Shown: positions 36,001 through 48,442 of the stretch, piece after piece
How positions within the stretch are numbered: position 1 is the stretch's first letter
How the letters are laid out: each line of letters opens with the position of its first letter
NCBI GenBank assembly: GCA_002633005.1
Contig: NMRA01000296.1
Coordinates: 62,001 to 126,000 of the forward strand
Direction: 5' to 3'
Source of the DNA: Phoronis australis
Taxonomy: Eukaryota > Phoronida > Phoronidae
DNA: 64,000 nt
Position numbers and translations under genes: made by a program
The notes under the pieces: generated by a model
Told to the model about the DNA's origin: nothing
Databases searched by the model: none
What the model saw: only the letters and a program-made list of their open reading frames with translations

Positions 36001-39000
36001 TGCTTTTCGTCGTACTTTTCAATTTGATTACATCTTTTTAGTCGGAAATCAAAGCCGTTGCAGAAATGTAGAACCCATGAAATGTAATTATGTTTTAACT
36101 TTCTCTATCTTCCTCCCTCCCTCTCTCCCTACGGAAGTTAGAGTATATTAATTATCTCCTGTGTAGATGTACTATATTATGCTTAAATATGAAAATATTC
36201 CACCAAATTCCTGCTATAAATTTTCACTGAAGACCCTCGGTGAATGAAGCGCATACAGTTCCTTTCTAAACAATTGGTCTAAAAGTATGTCATTAATATG
36301 TCACCTTTCTGGAAATCTGGTGTCTTCATTTTTGTCAATTGAGTACTTGCACTAAAAGACTTTGACAGAAAGTCGTATGCTGTAATAGCGTTTTATTTAT
36401 AGGCTTGGGAATTTTGAAAAATCAAAAAATGAAATCTTACCTCTCCTTTACGTTCTTGGATTTCTGTACAGTAACTCACATCATTCAGGTAACCGCGCAT
36501 GTCACGCTCACAAAAAATTGAAATAATGTTAAAAATGTTCTTTATGAACAAGATAAGGAAAACAAATAACTTAATTTCAAAAAAGTAGACCCACTTGTAT
36601 AATCAAAGCTGTAACACCTAATTAATAATTAATAATTAATAATTTGTCTCAACATTTTGGTGTTACCTGTGTTTGTGTTTGCTTTAGTTGCGTTGATAAT
36701 TGTTGTTTGGACCCAAATTTAAACTCGACGTCCGAAGGCCACGAGTGACAGTTTCCTCGACAATACTAACACGTCAATCGTGATAGCTGATAAAAGGCCG
36801 TTGAAGGCTGAAGAATGAAATTGGCGTGAACAATATCGCCTAGGTAGACATGTTTGCGACTTTAATTTCCTACGTAAATGAAACAGGGAAAAGCTTGCGT
36901 TGTGTACAATTGGTGGCAAACATGTAGATACAAGAACTATTGTTAACTGAATATAGCTCAAAATGTTAGAACTGCATTTACGGTATTCAGTACTAATAGC
37001 GCGCGTACAAAAACAACGTTTTGAGGCGCTAAAGGTTTCGGTAAGTATTCCCATCATTCTCAGACGCAGTATTTGTTTGTTACATTGTTTGTTGTTATTG
37101 TAGAGGGACATTATTGGTACTTCAGACAAAAACATTTATTTGCTTTCACCAAAGCTATAAAAAACAAAATCCGTTGAGTGTTTTTGTGATTTTGTTACAA
37201 ATCGTCAAATCTCGCCGTTGTCCAACAGACGTTCGCTGAAATCACGGCGACAGAGCGTTAATTCAGCTGCTATTGTGAAGTTAGTGGCTTCGATTTTTGA
37301 GTTACTGATTCTGCAATATTACTTATAACGCCGGACATGTCTCCTTAAGACTGATCTGATCATGACGCATAAGCAATTTGCGCTAACGATCTCCCTTCCT
37401 CGTTGCTACCACCCCCCAGCCACCCCACCCCTGCCCCCTCCCCCTCCTCTTTCTTTTCTACGAGCTGCATTTCATTTCTCACCAACTGAAATTCAATTCC
37501 TTTCTCACGTACCGCAACAACATTGTTTTTACATTCTTGCAAACAGTCTGTTCTTTGACTTTATGAAATATAACATAAAACGGAACATGGGCCTATCCGT
37601 GCAGTTTGTGGAAATAAATTACGAAATGTATTTGTTTTCCATGCCTCAAATCTTAAAGGACGCGAAAGCTCGTCAAAAATATCTTGTAAATTCCTGATGA
37701 AAGTATCATCTTGCAACGTCTAGTACAGAGTAATTCATTTTCCCTTCTGAGAACATTTCCTGAAAAATCACAAAATTCACTATGTTTGAAATACGCCCGA
37801 AGGAAAAACTCTGTGGTTACTGCAAAGTTTCTGATCTCCCTCCCGCTGATGATAAAAGCGCCCACAGTCAGTTGCTTGAAGTCGCTTGCGGTCAAAGGTC
37901 ACATTTTCCTTATAAGGGGAAACGTTTTACGTCTATGTCTTTCCATACCAAATAGGAGACGTGCTTTCCCTTGTGGGAGAAAAATCGACGAAGAGTCGAG
38001 CAGTTTTCAGATCTTTCTTTTGAAATTTGAAACTAAAAGAAAATGCTTTGATATCAACATAAATTAAACATCTTTACGAACAAACCCTGAAAATACCTGC
38101 TGAGCAGGTTAAATTCTGATTCAGTGGTAGAAACCACTTTCAATATTGCAATTTAGTCAGTTCATCGCATTCCAGGCCTCTTTAACGTTTGATTTGGGAG
38201 GCGTTTTGTGCACCAGGTTCTCTAATTTTGAAAGAAATTAACACGAAATTATTGGGGGAGTACATCATGTTTGGGTAATAAAATGCGGCACACGAGAAAA
38301 GAATTGGGTTCGCAAGAACTACATTGCCGTTCACCAGAAAAGAATACAGCTCGTGAAAAAATAAGAATTTTGTCAAATCTGCGCGATTTTTTTGTTGACA
38401 GTAAATCGTCGGGTCATTGAACTAGCACACATTATCTAATTTTGTCGGGATCCAGCGCATACTAAATGATTATTGGTCAGGAAGTCTCAAGATTTTTCTT
38501 GACGACAAATAGCCATGTTATTCAACCAGCACACACAATGCAATTTTTGACGTTGCAGCCAGTGCACACGATACGATTTTTTATCAGCAACTAAAAATCG
38601 TTGTCGTCATCGCTGTTCCTTCGGCAACTTATTCTACATCTTAAGACTCGCACGAAATAGCAGCTCCGCGTCGTAACGCCAGGGGCCTTTTTGAAGTTGT
38701 GTCTACTGGCAGGGGGTGACCGGGGTGAAAACTGAGATGATCTGGGGTAGTTGGAATTACTACGTCATCCAGATTTTTAAAAGTTTAGGAATGACCAAAC
38801 AGCAGTAATGAGACACTGTCAAAACGAAGGTCAATAATTACGATTCGTGTCTATTTGTAACAGTGTTTGTGATCAAGTATCAAAGGTGCTAATGGGCGCG
38901 GAACAAGATGACATTTCGCATTCCAAACCGTTGTTGCCATGGTTACGCCATGCTTACGTGTGATAGTGTACGCCTATTGTAACACAACTGACGGCGTGGT

Positions 39001-39831
39001 CGTGGTTGATGTACAGATTTTACAGCAATGTTGCCAGACAAATAAAGAAATTTAGGAATTTGGGGTGGTTAAATGGCAAAATAAAAATGAATACATGGGC
39101 GCGTTCCAGTACTTTGGCTAAAACAGTGTCACAGTCATTCGGGCATTATAGCTGGAGCCCTACACGTTTTACTTTTAATGCCCCAGTGAGAATCCTGCCT
39201 CTTCTTGGAGTCGCTCCTTTCTTTACACTACTTACTTGAAGCAGTAACGCTCTGGTCTTAAACAACAGATAGATTAACAAGACGAATTATTTAAATTAAT
39301 GAGGATAAACTTTTCCCGAATTCAGGAAACAAGAGTATAAGGGAGCATTTTTACCATTGTGGCGATCTTGCTAAAACTTCGGAAGTACAAGAAATATCGG
39401 CTTCGCCTTTCGAATGACATTCCCATAATTTCGCTTATATTTGTTGCAGAAAGTCACATGTATGTAATAGGAAACATATCAAGTGAATGTTGTGCATGTG
39501 CTAGAGAATACTTGACAGGTTTTGTTTTTTACCAATTCCATGAAATGAACCTCAGAGATTTTCTTCGAGTCAAAACTGTTTTGGTTTTCAGGTTATTTGA
39601 ATGCTAGCCATATTTTGTACTCAAAGTGCATTATTGGTTTTGCGACAGAAAACGCATTTTTGGGGGATTATTGTTAGATGGGATAGAAAGGAAGTCGTTA
39701 GCTTTGTTCAGAGTCGTGTATATTTTATCACCGAACGCCAATTTTCGTCGTTGTCTGCCAGACGTTTACTAAACCCAATGACTCTACCGGTTGAAACACG
39801 TAATATGCTTTAATTGTCGTCTAGAGAGTGA

Positions 39832-39966
39832 GGCTTAGCTCCTCCAGCACGGCGGTAGACTGCCACCACGGAGCTCACGGATTCGATTCTGCGCTGAGAG
39901 TGATCTCAGAAAGTCCCTTTGTTGGCCGATAATGTCTCTTCAGGAGCATGTTGCGGTGGGGGCCAT
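39832..39966 (+). mobile_element. tRNA-derived SINE, copy 1
   Basis: tagctcctccagcacggcgg then cacggattcgattctgcgc resembles a tRNA-like head with a degenerate B box, followed by tgagagtgatctcagaaagt and ggccgataatgtctcttc. The same tail order occurs on the minus strand at 44795-44866. Confidence 0.6.
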
Positions 39967-40019
39967 AGCCCGCCCTAAAACTCTCCCAGATTCAATTTGG
40001 CAGTTCGGGGGTGTGGATA

Positions 40020-40095
40020 TCTGAAGGGCAAAATCCTGGCTAGTACTCTGCCCTGCCCCCCTGACTAAAAATCCTGGATCCGACCCTGTGTTGCA
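40020..40095 (-). mobile_element. hAT-like repeat end
   Basis: The minus strand from 40095 reads CAGGGTCGGATCCAGGATTT, matching the terminal motif seen at 11955 and 46432. A second aaaatcctgg lies at 40030, so two ends may abut. Confidence 0.45.
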
Positions 40096-40765
40096 TTTGC
40101 GCACAATGGAGTTTTGGGAGATCTTGAAAAGCAGATGACCAAGTCGGGCGTGGCCACACTTTTTATCTTATTTTATTTTTTTCTTCAATTGTTATCGTTC
40201 ACACTTAGATGACTTTTTAGGCTTAGACTTTCCGTCGGTGAGTTGCTCCGATGCAGAACTAAATCCTGAACGCGGTGGTAGTGCGTGGTTTCTAATAATC
40301 TTGAGGAAACTTCTCGAGCATAATAAGTTTTCAAAAATGTTCACGTGACAGCTTGTCCTTTTTATTAAAATTCCTTCAAACGATAAGAAACCAACTTGTA
40401 CATAGTGTTGACTAGAGCAATAGTACGTATGTTCAAAGTTTGTAGGTTTGAAACAAAGTAATAATTATCCCACCAGTGTTAATTGCTAGTGTGGATACGT
40501 TTTGTGGATACTTTTTGTAAAATGTGTTTTAATACAGAATTTTAATATCAAACGTACAGAAATTACACGTCCACTTGTGAATTCTGACACTCGTGAGCAA
40601 TTATATCTAACACTTACACGTGATTGGTTTAAAAGTTCCATAATTAGATGATTACGTGAAATCGTTAACGTTGGACAGCAAATGAGATTCCAGCGTCGTT
40701 AATATTTAGTAGAGGTTTCTTCCACCATCCGGACATCCGAATCTCACACCTGTGAAAGCTGAAGC

Positions 40766-40902
40766 ATGTATAGCGAGAACAGCGTGCGTAAAATGACGCC
40801 TGTGTCTCACTGGCAAGAAACTTGTAACGCCACAGCCGTGAAAACATTACCCACTCCGACGTTTACAGAAAATGGCTTGCAAATGAGGCCTGCGTGCAAG
40901 AG
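40766..40902 (+). CDS. ETV1/4/5: ETV gene exon 1 (short first coding exon)
   Basis: ATG 40766-40768 opens 45 codons ([20 protein letters not shown]..., ending RPACK) up to the donor AG|GTACGT. The two leftover bases complete an Arg codon with the first base of exon 2, matching phase. An in-frame TGA lies two codons before the ATG, so this is a first coding exon unless an unseen acceptor lies within the last few bases before it. Confidence 0.7.
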
Positions 40903-43900
40903 GTACGTTCCTGAAACATTATGTGTTTTCGTGTAATTTAGTCGATCAATACTTACACCCCGAAAGTTGGATAAAAAACTCTTGGTAACGAATCTAGTCT
41001 AAAATTGTGCCAATGGTCACATGCTTCCTGGGGATCTCCAGGATCGTTCGTTGTAATAGAGTCGCACATAGAACACGTAAAAAGATTGCAAGCATAGTTA
41101 ATTTTGATAAAGAGTAACGCAGTGGAAATTTGAAATCTCCTTGTGCATTCATAGAATGCTCGTAGTTTCGATCTCTTGTCTTGTAGATCTCGAAGAGTAA
41201 TTTTATTAGAAAATTGGAAAAAGTGACACGTGCACGCACCCAGGGGGCTCGGGGTGCTCGGGAGGCTCGAACGACCTCCCCCCCCCCTCCATTTAGCGAA
41301 GTAGGCAAAAAGGTCCGCCTCAGAGAAATAAAATGTCCGAGAAAACGAGACAAATTCGACGCGAATGCGCAATTCATAGGTCTGAGCGTAGTATTTCGTT
41401 TATTTTTTTAGTCCCCCTCTTTTATTTCAGTAAAAGGTACACGTACTGAAAAATTCACGCCTCCCGGGTTCGCGCGCGTTTTGCTCCGTAACAACGAATT
41501 TACGACTACTTAAATATGATGTTTGTTTTTAACACACCAAACTCCTCCATTGGCGTTTCCCAAGCTCGTCAAAATATGTTTTAAATTGTATTTTGAGCGC
41601 TGTCTTGGAAATATCACTAATGCCTTGGTACATCTCTTTTCGTGCTGTTGTGAGTACCGAATGGTTTTGACGGTCACAAAAAACGGGGTTGGGAAATGAG
41701 GCAAGTTGACACTTTTTGTGTTCCGTGGTTATTCTGTGATCGTAATGGAACAACGGTGTAGATTGTCCAATCGACAACATTTCCAAAAATCCTCCAAAGC
41801 CAACTAATGGTATTCTATCCCAAAATCACGGTGCGATGCTTTGTACGTTGTTAATGACAGGAGATAGGCTACTGTTCATCGAGATCTGTCGGACATTTTG
41901 ACACTGAAAGAAGGGTAGTTTTGATGTTTCTTATGTCAATGTTTTTGATACTGGAAAGTAGACCAATGTCTGTAACAAAATTTCACCTTCTAAAAGTGCG
42001 AAAAAATGACGTTTCTTTGGTGTGGCGGCAGTGTCAGTAAATTACGAAGCAAATTTCCTGCACAAAGATGTCCAATTAAGTAAGGTGCAAGTTGCATCGT
42101 TAATGGAGAATAATTATCGCTTATTTAAATAGGCTATTTAACCGTACTAAGGTTCAGGTGTGGGCTAAAAATGCGTTGTTGTGCAACTGAAAACATGCGC
42201 AGTTTATGGTAAAAAATTCCCAGAGACCACTGTGCGCCAGTCAAAATTGAAACGAAGGCTTGAGTGATTTGAAATATTTGTTCAGTCAAGCGTTCCAATG
42301 GCTTGAAATGAATACCGCGACATCTCGTTGTAAAGAACTTGGTAACTTAGGTAAATAAATAAATGAAGCGCAGTGAAAACACCCCTCTTCCAAAATACAT
42401 GAAAATTAGAATGTTTCCGAAACTCGAACGCAAATATGAGAAATTAGCGAAATATTTTAATGCTAAGATTGGAATATTCTGCTGGTACGAATTCAGTTAC
42501 TGAATTTCCATTCTGTCCTATTCTACTGTATTGTATTGTATTTTTTCCCTGCTCACATTGAACAGAGAAATTATCTAAACTAAAATACTATTCACAAAAA
42601 TTACAAAGTGTGAGCGGAATATAAAAAATTATAAAAACAGCTGCTGCGGGTTAAATTTGATGAGAAATAATTTCTACTTACATATGAACAATAGTGGGTT
42701 TTGGCCATGATGAGAGGTCACTCAACTGGAATGTTGGAGTATACAAGATGGAGTTGTGGTAGATCGTTGTCAGTTGTCACATTCAATGTCATGTACTGTG
42801 ATGTGAAGTGAAGTGGACATTCTGTTACGGTATTCTGTTCTATTGTACCTGAGGATGATGTTTGCCAAAAATCGAAACGTCGGTCTCGCTGCACTCTAGC
42901 GTTGTTTTTGTTTTCAAACATATGAACACACCGATTTTCTGAATATCGTGTCATGTTTTTGTTGCAGGGACACAACTGACCACACGCCATTTCAAGCATC
43001 TCACGCCGGTGAATCAGAAAATTTCGTTACTGTGAAGTCGGAAAGGCCCTGTTCCTACCGCGGGAACTGCGACTTTGCACCCCCGGTATATCCCTGCGCG
43101 ACCCAACTTAAAGTTGAAAACAAACCAAATTACCACGTTGGTTACACCGCTGCAAGACCGAGAGAAAGCCACTGTTGCTATGACAACACGGAACAAGAGG
43201 TCAAGGAATCCAAACTAGGTAAATCCTTTTATAACATTTGAAAAGATATAAAAAAGAAAGGGTGACTCCCAATTACATATGGATACAGGTTTAAGTTAGA
43301 ATGGGGAATTCATATTCTTCATGTAAATCAAGATTGGTATTTTGAGAGACCATTCTGATAGCGCTTATTTTTCTATTTGTCAATATCAAAAATACACCGA
43401 TCACGCGCTTAAAAAATATTCAGTTTTCATATGAAAAATTGCAGCTCCCAAAGACGAGACCCAGAGTTGCAAAAATGCACTTGCTGCCATTTAAGGTTGC
43501 GCAGGACCCTAAAAAACGTCCAAATTTGGCTTTGGAACATCACATCTCAGAAATGGCTGATCGGATTAATAGGAACGTTCAGATACTGGGATTTATGCAT
43601 TGTTCTCTAAAATACTTTTAGGATTTGTTTTTAAAATGTTTCACTTTTGCAAAACGCAAGACGTATCAAACGAAAACGATATGATAATTTAGAAAGCTTA
43701 CATTGTTCTTGATATTTCATCTTGAACATTTGCATCAGATGAAATTTGGTCATGTTAACGAATCCGTAACATACTTTGATTATCCTTTTTTGCTAAGGCC
43801 TGGTCCAGTGACCTAATTAATAGCAAATTGATATAAAGTTGAATATCAAATGCCAAAGGCTTTCTTCTTTCAGAAAGTTTTGTTGAAAACACGACTAAAC

Positions 43901-46900
43901 TTTTATTAGATATTTATTATCATTGATAAACAAGTACAAAAACAAACAAACAAATAAGTACATCCACTCATTCACGCATGCGCACCTCAGGAAAGACCAT
44001 TCTCATATCTCTTATAAAGTAAACACGACTGCTACATGGAGTTAACGTGAACTATATAATTTTTCCATTTCCCAGAGAAGCTGTCATATACAAAATGTTT
44101 ATATGCAATTGATTTTTTAGCATTGTAGTACTCATAAGTATATGTAAAAAAACTTGTGAATATTAGGTATATTTTTGTGACATATCTTCTTGTAAATGTA
44201 CTGTTTGGCTAGCAATAGCAAAATGTTAAATAAGAACTGAATCCAACTTTTCAAGGGCATTTGTGACCCCAAATCCCACCACAGACTTCGTTTGTCTGTG
44301 ATCTGTGTTCCTACAACTTAAGTCGATTTTTTTCTGACCGACGGCAAAAATGTACGGATACAATTATAACATGTCAAGTTTTTTTTTGCTGCGTGTCCGC
44401 TAGCGGACAGGCAAGGAACCAGCGACGGTTTTTTGATGCAACAGTCGAGTCAATGACCAAGACAGACATTTCACGCATGGCTTGCCTGCAGTAATGTATT
44501 TTTCAGTGGACAAATATCAGTTCTGTCAAATGGACGTAAAATGTGGTTTTCCAGTATCTTAGCATTTTGTATAAACATTTTTGTCAGTTCAGTACCAGTG
44601 CTGTAGTGGGGCGTAGGCGCACGTAGGCGCAGCTAACCACCTTTTGGCATTTGAACGTAGCGCCTACGCACCGTAAGTAACGTTCAGTGCTCAAGGTGAT
44701 ACCATGGGCTTTGTGCGCCTACTTACCTCTAATTTTACCACTACAGCACTATTCAGTACGTCAAAAGTGACATTATCGGCGATGATTTTCTGAGTCCACC
44801 TCAGCGCGGATTCGAACCTGCAGTCCAACGCCCTGCTGATGAAGCTAAACCCCGTTTGATGAATGGCAGAGTATCTTAAGCGTATTTTTAAATACGCTTA
44901 AGATACTGGTTAAGTCACCTGTCTTGATTTCAGTGAATGTATGGCAGACAACGGCGAGAACTGGCGATTTGCAATAAAATCGCAAAGCACAGCGGATTTT
45001 GTTGTTCTATACCTCTGGTAAAAGCAAATCACTTCAAGAATCCAACACTAATCTCAAAAACTTGTTTTTGGCAGTAAAACCGATAATCAAGAAGATGATT
45101 GAAAATCGCTTATTAAAAATATTATATTGTTCTTCTTTGATCAACTATCGTTTTCGTGGCAATTAGCCTATGTTATTTTTATTTATCATAGTGACATGAA
45201 TTCACCAGTGAACATAGGTAACTAATTAAACGTAAAAATACGAGACAAACCCAATGTCACGTGAGCATGCAAGTCATCGTATCAACATTTGTGTACAGAC
45301 AGCCAATACAATTTTACTTAACTTCAACTTATTTTCTCTTTTTTGACTTCGTGATTCCGAGACATTGATGATACACAAAATAGAATTTACTCTTACGTAT
45401 GAGATAAATCGTTTATTGTTCTTGCTGTTCACAACATCATAGCATGAGATTGTATTCTTATATTATGTTTTGATGAGCAAGAAGGATTAACGCAAAGCTG
45501 TGTTTCGCCCTGTGGCTGAAACGAGTATCGAATTAGGCCTTTACTCTCATAAAATCTGTTTCGTAATATTCCTTATAGTGACATGATACTATTTTCGTTA
45601 CCAACAAGAACATTCGAGCAAACGCGTCAGAGTTCGCCAACCCTAAAATTGCAAAATCGAAAATGCACATTGCCTGTGACTTGATTTGCTTGTTCATTCG
45701 ACAATAATTAAAAACCTGGTGAGCGCAGTAATGTTTATAAGCCCAAAGTGCGTAGGTTGAGAGTTCAACCTTGACAGCTAAACAGGGATAAAATTCAGCT
45801 TGAATTGATTCAAAATAGAAAACGATTTCGTAAATATCGTATAACTATTAACATGTTTATGCACTTTCACACGTTATTGTGTCAATTTTCAGTTGACGTA
45901 AAGGTGCGGCCATTTTACTCGTCAAGATGTTTCCCGTCGGACTACCCGATATACTTCCCCCTATATCAGAGACGCGGATCCATGCAACTGTGGCAGTTTC
46001 TTATTACTTTGCTGGATGACCCTTCGAGCACGCAATGCATAGCGTGGACTGGGCGTGGCATGGAATTCAAGCTACTTGACCCTGAAGAGGTAATGGAAAA
46101 AACAAAAAAACAAGGGTCTTTCCCCATCCTCGCTATCATGCCTCTCTCACCCCTTCCCTCAACCCTGACAGCTGATCAACCGCTGGGGTTGTTTTTGTTG
46201 AATTTATATGAAATTGGTAATTTTAAGCATTTTAATGCTCATATGTATCAGATTTTGTTATATTATGTTAGGTGTTTCGTTGACAACCGATTAGAGGAAT
46301 GATTGGCAATTTCACATTATGAAAAACATAGAAATTTACGTTTTCTATATCGTTAACCTGTCCTGTGTTGTGTTTTCTAGATTCTTTATGGTATCATACC
46401 TATTATTATGAAGTTTAAAGTAACTATACAGGGGCAGATCTAGGATTTTGAGTTGGGGGGCACGGCACAGGAATAAACAGTATTTCACCACGTGTGCGCG
46501 TCCAGCCTAAAGCGTAGGAATGGAGGGATCTCGAAATTTTGGGTTTGTGGACCTTATTCATGCGCGCACCCAGCCTTCGATATGGGGGCGCTCGAATTCC
46601 CGACGTTGTGGACCATTCGCTAACAAAAGAGCGGGCGGACTAAAAAAAACTGGAGGACCTCTGTGTACGTATTGCGACTTTGCGCTTATTTAGTGGACTT
46701 TTTTCCCATTTTCTCGGGGGCGGACCTTTTTGCCCACTTCGCCANGCATGTTATTACTAAAAAAAACCGGTAAACGGGGTTTGTTCAAGGCCTATGCTTT
46801 GTGAATTCGCCCCCCCGAGCCCCCCTGGGTGCGCGCATATGCTAGTCAGCAATTCGCACCCCCAACTGCCAAATGGTACCTGGGAGAATTTTAGGGGGGG

Positions 46901-47780
46901 CACGGCCCCCTTGCCCTCCTCCCTAAATCCATCACTGCTATATCAGAAACTAACATATGATTCAGACCAGAACGAGAATGGTTTCCGTGCCAGGAAGGAA
47001 GAACAGACAGTTCGGTAATGCACTAGATCATGCTCCGTGCTCAAACTAACCAACAGTGACAAGTTAGCTCAATCACCGAGACTCGTCTCTACGCAATAAC
47101 GAACCTCTTTCCCAACCCATGGAACGAGTAGGGAAAAAGTCAAGGGCATTTTACTGTCAAACTTTGTGAATTACAGAAATTTTCATTTCGTAGACTACAG
47201 AACGAATGTTGTAATTTTACAGGTGGCAAGGCGGTGGGGTATACAAAAAAATCGCCCGGCAATGAACTATGACAAACTCAGTCGTTCTCTGCGCTACTAC
47301 TACGAGAAGGGCATCATGCAGAAGGTTGCAGGAGAAAGATACGTCTACAGATTTGTCTGTGACCCGCAAGCGCTATTCGCGTTGGCCTATCCTGACAGAT
47401 TGCGCCCCATGTTAAAGTGCGATAAGGACGGCAACCCGTATTATCAGAACCCGGTGCGTCAAATCGTGACAGATAGATTCGCTTGCCCATCTGAGAAAAG
47501 TCGGCCGACCGTGGCGTCATCTGGCGTCAACATGCATCCGTGTACGGAAGAACCCGTTTATTTACGTAATAAAATGTATTGGGAGCCAACGAGACAAGGA
47601 GCGAACACACACGCAAGCTATGAGCCAAGTAGACCAAAAGGCGAGCCAAGATTTGACAGTGGTGACCTCCTCGAATCGACAGTAGATAGAACTTATCTTG
47701 GCGGCCAATCATTTTCAGCGTGTTTGCAGTTCCCACCATCACAAAATCACGAGCATTGGTCCCACGGACATGCTTTTTGA
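40766..47780 (+). CDS. ETV1/4/5: PEA3-subfamily ETS transcription factor (ETV1/4/5 type), four exons, 380 aa
   Basis: Exons 40766-40902, 42968-43218, 45893-46089 and 47223-47780 (TGA). Phases 2, 1 and 0 agree and every junction is AG/GT. Residues 158 to about 243 are the ETS DNA-binding domain: [49 protein letters not shown], then the recognition helix [14 protein letters not shown] with the two base-contacting arginines (R216, R219) and [15 protein letters not shown]. The strict match to ETV1/4/5 fixes the subfamily. Such factors are nuclear activators downstream of FGF/ERK. Exon 2 has a VKSE tract that could be a sumoylation site. At 380 residues it is shorter than vertebrate members (roughly 480-510) and lacks their N-terminal acidic activation segment. 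One gene in place of three fits a pre-duplication ortholog. Confidence 0.9.
41226..41484 (+). mobile_element. CGCGCAC-family MITE, copy A
   Basis: Left end cgtgcacgcacccaggggg with gctcgaacgacctcc; then cgaagtaggcaaaaaggtcc; right end ggttcgcgcgcg. Same internal order as the copy at 49119-49372. Lies in ETV intron 1. Confidence 0.7.
42968..43218 (+). CDS. ETV1/4/5: ETV gene exon 2 (linker region)
   Basis: Acceptor tttttgttgcag, donor CTAG|GTAAAT. Encodes residues 47-129, rich in Cys, Pro and Tyr ([31 protein letters not shown]). The two K-E pairs (VKSE, LKVE) fit sumoylation consensus sites, known regulators in PEA3 proteins. No clear similarity to vertebrate ETV linkers otherwise; phase supports the call. 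Confidence 0.8.
44588..44759. mobile_element. hAT-type MITE, 156 bases, with 8-base target duplication
   Basis: The element at 44596-44751 starts CAGTGCTGTAGTGG and ends CCACTACAGCACTA, a 13-base inverted repeat. TTCAGTAC flanks it at 44588-44595 and 44752-44759. Internal GCGCCTACG motifs repeat in both orientations. Lies in ETV intron 2. Confidence 0.88.
44795..44866 (-). mobile_element. tRNA-derived SINE, copy 2
   Basis: The minus strand reads ttagcttcatcagcagggcg, then gttggactgcaggttcgaat and ccgcgctgaggtgg: A-box-like and B-box (GGTTCGAATCC) sequences at tRNA spacing, followed by the same tail as the copy at 39832. Too decayed to be a functional tRNA gene. Confidence 0.65.
44870..44907. 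repeat. Perfect 38-base palindrome
   Basis: Arms AGTATCTTAAGCGTATTT and AAATACGCTTAAGATACT (18 bases each, no mismatch) around a two-base TT spacer. It abuts the SINE at 44795-44866. Confidence 0.9.
45893..46089 (+). CDS. ETV1/4/5: ETV gene exon 3: first half of ETS domain
   Basis: Acceptor gtcaattttcag, donor GAAGAG|GTAATG. Encodes residues 130-195, including [18 protein letters not shown] and [16 protein letters not shown] (ETS helices 1-2 and following strands). The frame runs on past the donor by chance. Confidence 0.95.
46432..46942. mobile_element. hAT-like element with nested CGCGCAC-family copy B
   Basis: The left end caggggcagatctaggattt and right end ctccctaaatccatcactgc form a loose inverted pair of the CAG.GG.GGATC.AG type. 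Between about 46491 and 46842 lies an inverted copy of the CGCGCAC family (ttttgcccacttcgcca, ccctgggtgcgcgcat). One N at 46745. Lies in ETV intron 3. Confidence 0.6.
47223..47780 (+). CDS. ETV1/4/5: ETV gene exon 4: recognition helix and C-terminal tail
   Basis: Acceptor tgtaattttacag. Encodes residues 196-380: [35 protein letters not shown] and [20 protein letters not shown], then about 120 residues of unstructured tail rich in Pro, Ser and His, ending WSHGHAF and TGA at 47778-47780. Confidence 0.95.
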   Translation: MARRWGIQKNRPAMNYDKLSRSLRYYYEKGIMQKVAGERYVYRFVCDPQALFALAYPDRLRPMLKCDKDGNPYYQNPVRQIVTDRFACPSEKSRPTVASSGVNMHPCTEEPVYLRNKMYWEPTRQGANTHASYEPSRPKGEPRFDSGDLLESTVDRTYLGGQSFSACLQFPPSQNHEHWSHGHAF

Positions 47781-48240
47781 CATTCATAAACCTTAAATGG
47801 ACAATGAACTCAATGCCAGCCTATTAACTGGAATTAAAGAGACGTTTCGCCGTCGCTTAGCTATCAATGTTGAGCTGCTAACCACCGAAGCTCTTTGGGG
47901 GTACAAAAACATTATCGCGCTCATCCGATCTTGGGTGTTGCCGAATGAGCCTGCAAGTACTCTAACAAAAAGAGAATTTTGCCACTAGCTCGATTTCGTT
48001 TTTTTTTTTTTTTGTTAGTTCAGAGAGAAATGGACTGTAAATAACGCTTTGGTCTCGAAAATCTTTAGAATAAGATATCCCGGCTTTTCTAAACTCGCCA
48101 ACATTCAAAAGTTTGGCCAAAAGCGAGTTTGAAACTCCTTTACAAAAATCTCAGTGCCAAATCGTGAAGCGTGTCTAACCTTTTGCGCGAATTATTCGGC
48201 AATTGGGCGGGAAATGATCGTTCATATCGAACCATAAATA

Positions 48241-48442
48241 GCGTCCGGACAGCCCTCAAACCTAGCGACAACTCGCTCTATCACTAACTTGTTCAAGGTT
48301 TTTAGTCTGTGTGTTTTGACGGCACTTAAGTTATTACAAGTGGGGTAAGTTGCACTAGTTTACAAAGCGTCCAGACAGCACTCAAGCCTAGCGACAACTC
48401 GTTCCAGGAGTAACCTGTTCTAGTTTAAGTCTGTGGACGGCA
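48241..48442 (+). repeat. Tandem duplication (~125-base unit) downstream of ETV gene
   Basis: gcgtccggacagccctcaaa then cctagcgacaactcg at 48241 recurs as gcgtccagacagcactcaag then cctagcgacaactcg at 48366; both copies continue with acttgttc/acctgttc, agtctgtg and gacggcact. Confidence 0.8.

Larger units (their letters stand above)
30652..40765. other. Long gene-poor spacer
   Basis: Holds the GAT microsatellite with gap (31787-32300), short direct repeats (32409-33015) and a SINE (39832-39966). The 138-codon minus frame at 36719-37135 and the plus frame at 35446-35694 show no domain or splice support, so I do not call them. Confidence 0.5.

Noticed and set aside
36719-37135. 138-codon minus-strand frame
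   Set aside because: No domain, no splice context, unusual composition; likely a chance frame or old repeat.
42848-42890. Second hammerhead-like string (CTGAGGA...GAAAC with a GTC after it)
   Set aside because: The short stem and GTC fit, but the flanks do not pair as stem I and no Penelope sequence surrounds it.
44795-44866. Functional tRNA gene on the minus strand
   Set aside because: A and B boxes are visible, but no proper acceptor stem forms and the tail matches the SINE at 39832.
45716-45785. tRNA-like sequence (gtaggttgagagttcaacct)
   Set aside because: B-box resemblance only; no cloverleaf arrangement found.
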